A DNA stretch of 64,000 nt from UBA2705 sp963977125. Lineage in GTDB: Bacteria; Pseudomonadota; Alphaproteobacteria; Micavibrionales; Micavibrionaceae. Where the stretch lies: the NCBI GenBank assembly GCA_963977125.1, contig CAXBNJ010000002.1, forward strand, positions 1 to 64,000, in the 5' to 3' direction. The notes beneath the pieces were generated by a model. It saw nothing but the letters and a program-made list of their open reading frames with translations, did no database searches and was not told where the DNA came from. The translations under genes and the position numbers were made by a program. Shown here one piece after another: positions 63,693 to 64,000 of the stretch. Every line of letters starts with the position of its first letter. Position 1 is the first letter of the stretch.

Positions 63693-64000
63693 ATGAACAA
63701 TAAGACAGTTATTCTATGCAGCCTTGTCGCGGCACTTGTGATGAGTGCCCCCGCATTCGCGCAAGAACAAAAGCAGGACAAATCACCCGCTTTTGAACTC
63801 TCATCCCTAGGGTTAAAGCCAAAAGACACAAATCGTGATCATATCTTTGATCTCTTAAGCGCTAAAGTTACAATTAAAACGTTATGTACGGGGCAGTATA
63901 TGTTACGTGCTGCTTTAGAAAGCACAGACGGTCAGACTATAATATCGACAAGCCCGGCTTTTGAATACGCCTCCCCTATTCAAGATCCTAGCCTTTCCTT
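63693..64000 (+). CDS. Secreted protein, truncated by window end
   Basis: About 102 codons are visible. A signal peptide (VILCSLVAALVMSAPAFA) with a likely cut before QEQKQDK at about residue 24 sends it to the periplasm or outside. The mature part is not recognised. It is 19 bases downstream of the second ankyrin gene and probably in its operon. Confidence 0.7.
   Translation, partial: MNNKTVILCSLVAALVMSAPAFAQEQKQDKSPAFELSSLGLKPKDTNRDHIFDLLSAKVTIKTLCTGQYMLRAALESTDGQTIISTSPAFEYASPIQDPSLS

Noticed and set aside
1..64000. Insertion sequences, prophage, CRISPR arrays
   Set aside because: No transposase, integrase, phage structural gene or regularly spaced repeat array was seen on either strand.

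Overview
The window is a chromosomal segment of an alphaproteobacterium of moderate GC content. The evidence is a CckA-type hybrid kinase, FlbD and a Caulobacter-like fliF-fliG-fliH-fliN...flbD-flhA gene order, an alphaproteobacterial LexA box (GTTC-N7-GTTC) at recA, three TTAA-N7-TTAAC sites that match the CtrA consensus, and homologues of mitochondrial assembly factors (SDHAF4/DUF1674, NDUFAF5). Genus cannot be fixed from the sequence; a Rhodospirillales or Micavibrio-like lineage is a guess. No insertion sequence, prophage or CRISPR array was seen. Layout. 1-6.6 kb: rsmB (cut by the window edge) and chorismate mutase, DUF1674, SOS-regulated recA, an unknown protein and cckA. 6.8-12 kb: first flagellar island, with fliQ-fliR-flhB and flgB-flgC-fliE on the minus strand, two orphan secreted/unknown genes, and a stand-alone FlhB C-terminal-domain gene on the plus strand. 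12-20.5 kb: glpX, small membrane proteins, fliO-fliP, gluQ, a nitrilase, an HxlR regulator, a glutaredoxin, a UbiH-like monooxygenase and a ComF protein. 20.7-27 kb: a 932-residue methyltransferase/Nudix-like fusion, an NDUFAF5-like methyltransferase, gloB and mnmC. 27-31 kb: an orphan Flp-type pilin missed by simple ORF finding, a WecA-type transferase with a GT4 glycosyltransferase, an AMIN-domain lipoprotein and tRNA-Leu(UAA). 31.4-36.1 kb: pentapeptide-repeat protein, uvrC, ogt, an unknown protein and dapB. 36.2-36.5 kb: an orphan promoter-to-terminator unit without an ORF, read as a small RNA with a CtrA box at its start. 36.5-51.9 kb: main flagellar cluster on the minus strand (fliF, fliG, fliH, fliN, motA, flbD, flhA, a CheY-like receiver, an unknown gene, flhF, flhG, a FliK-like gene), with a divergent FlaG-like gene. 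51.9-64 kb: lipB, tRNA-Leu(GAG), maeB, mgtE, a class A PBP, an unknown gene behind a perfect CtrA box, icd, two tandem ankyrin genes with a shared C-terminal domain, and a truncated secreted protein. How they fit together. CckA normally feeds phosphate to CtrA, and CtrA-like sites lie at fliQ, the RNA unit and the 59.7 kb gene, with a weaker one at flbD. The window therefore looks like a cell-cycle kinase together with part of the flagellar regulon it may control. DNA repair genes (recA, uvrC, ogt) form a second, dispersed theme. The most novel items are the CtrA-box small RNA, the 932-residue fusion protein, the ankyrin pair and the 38-residue membrane protein.
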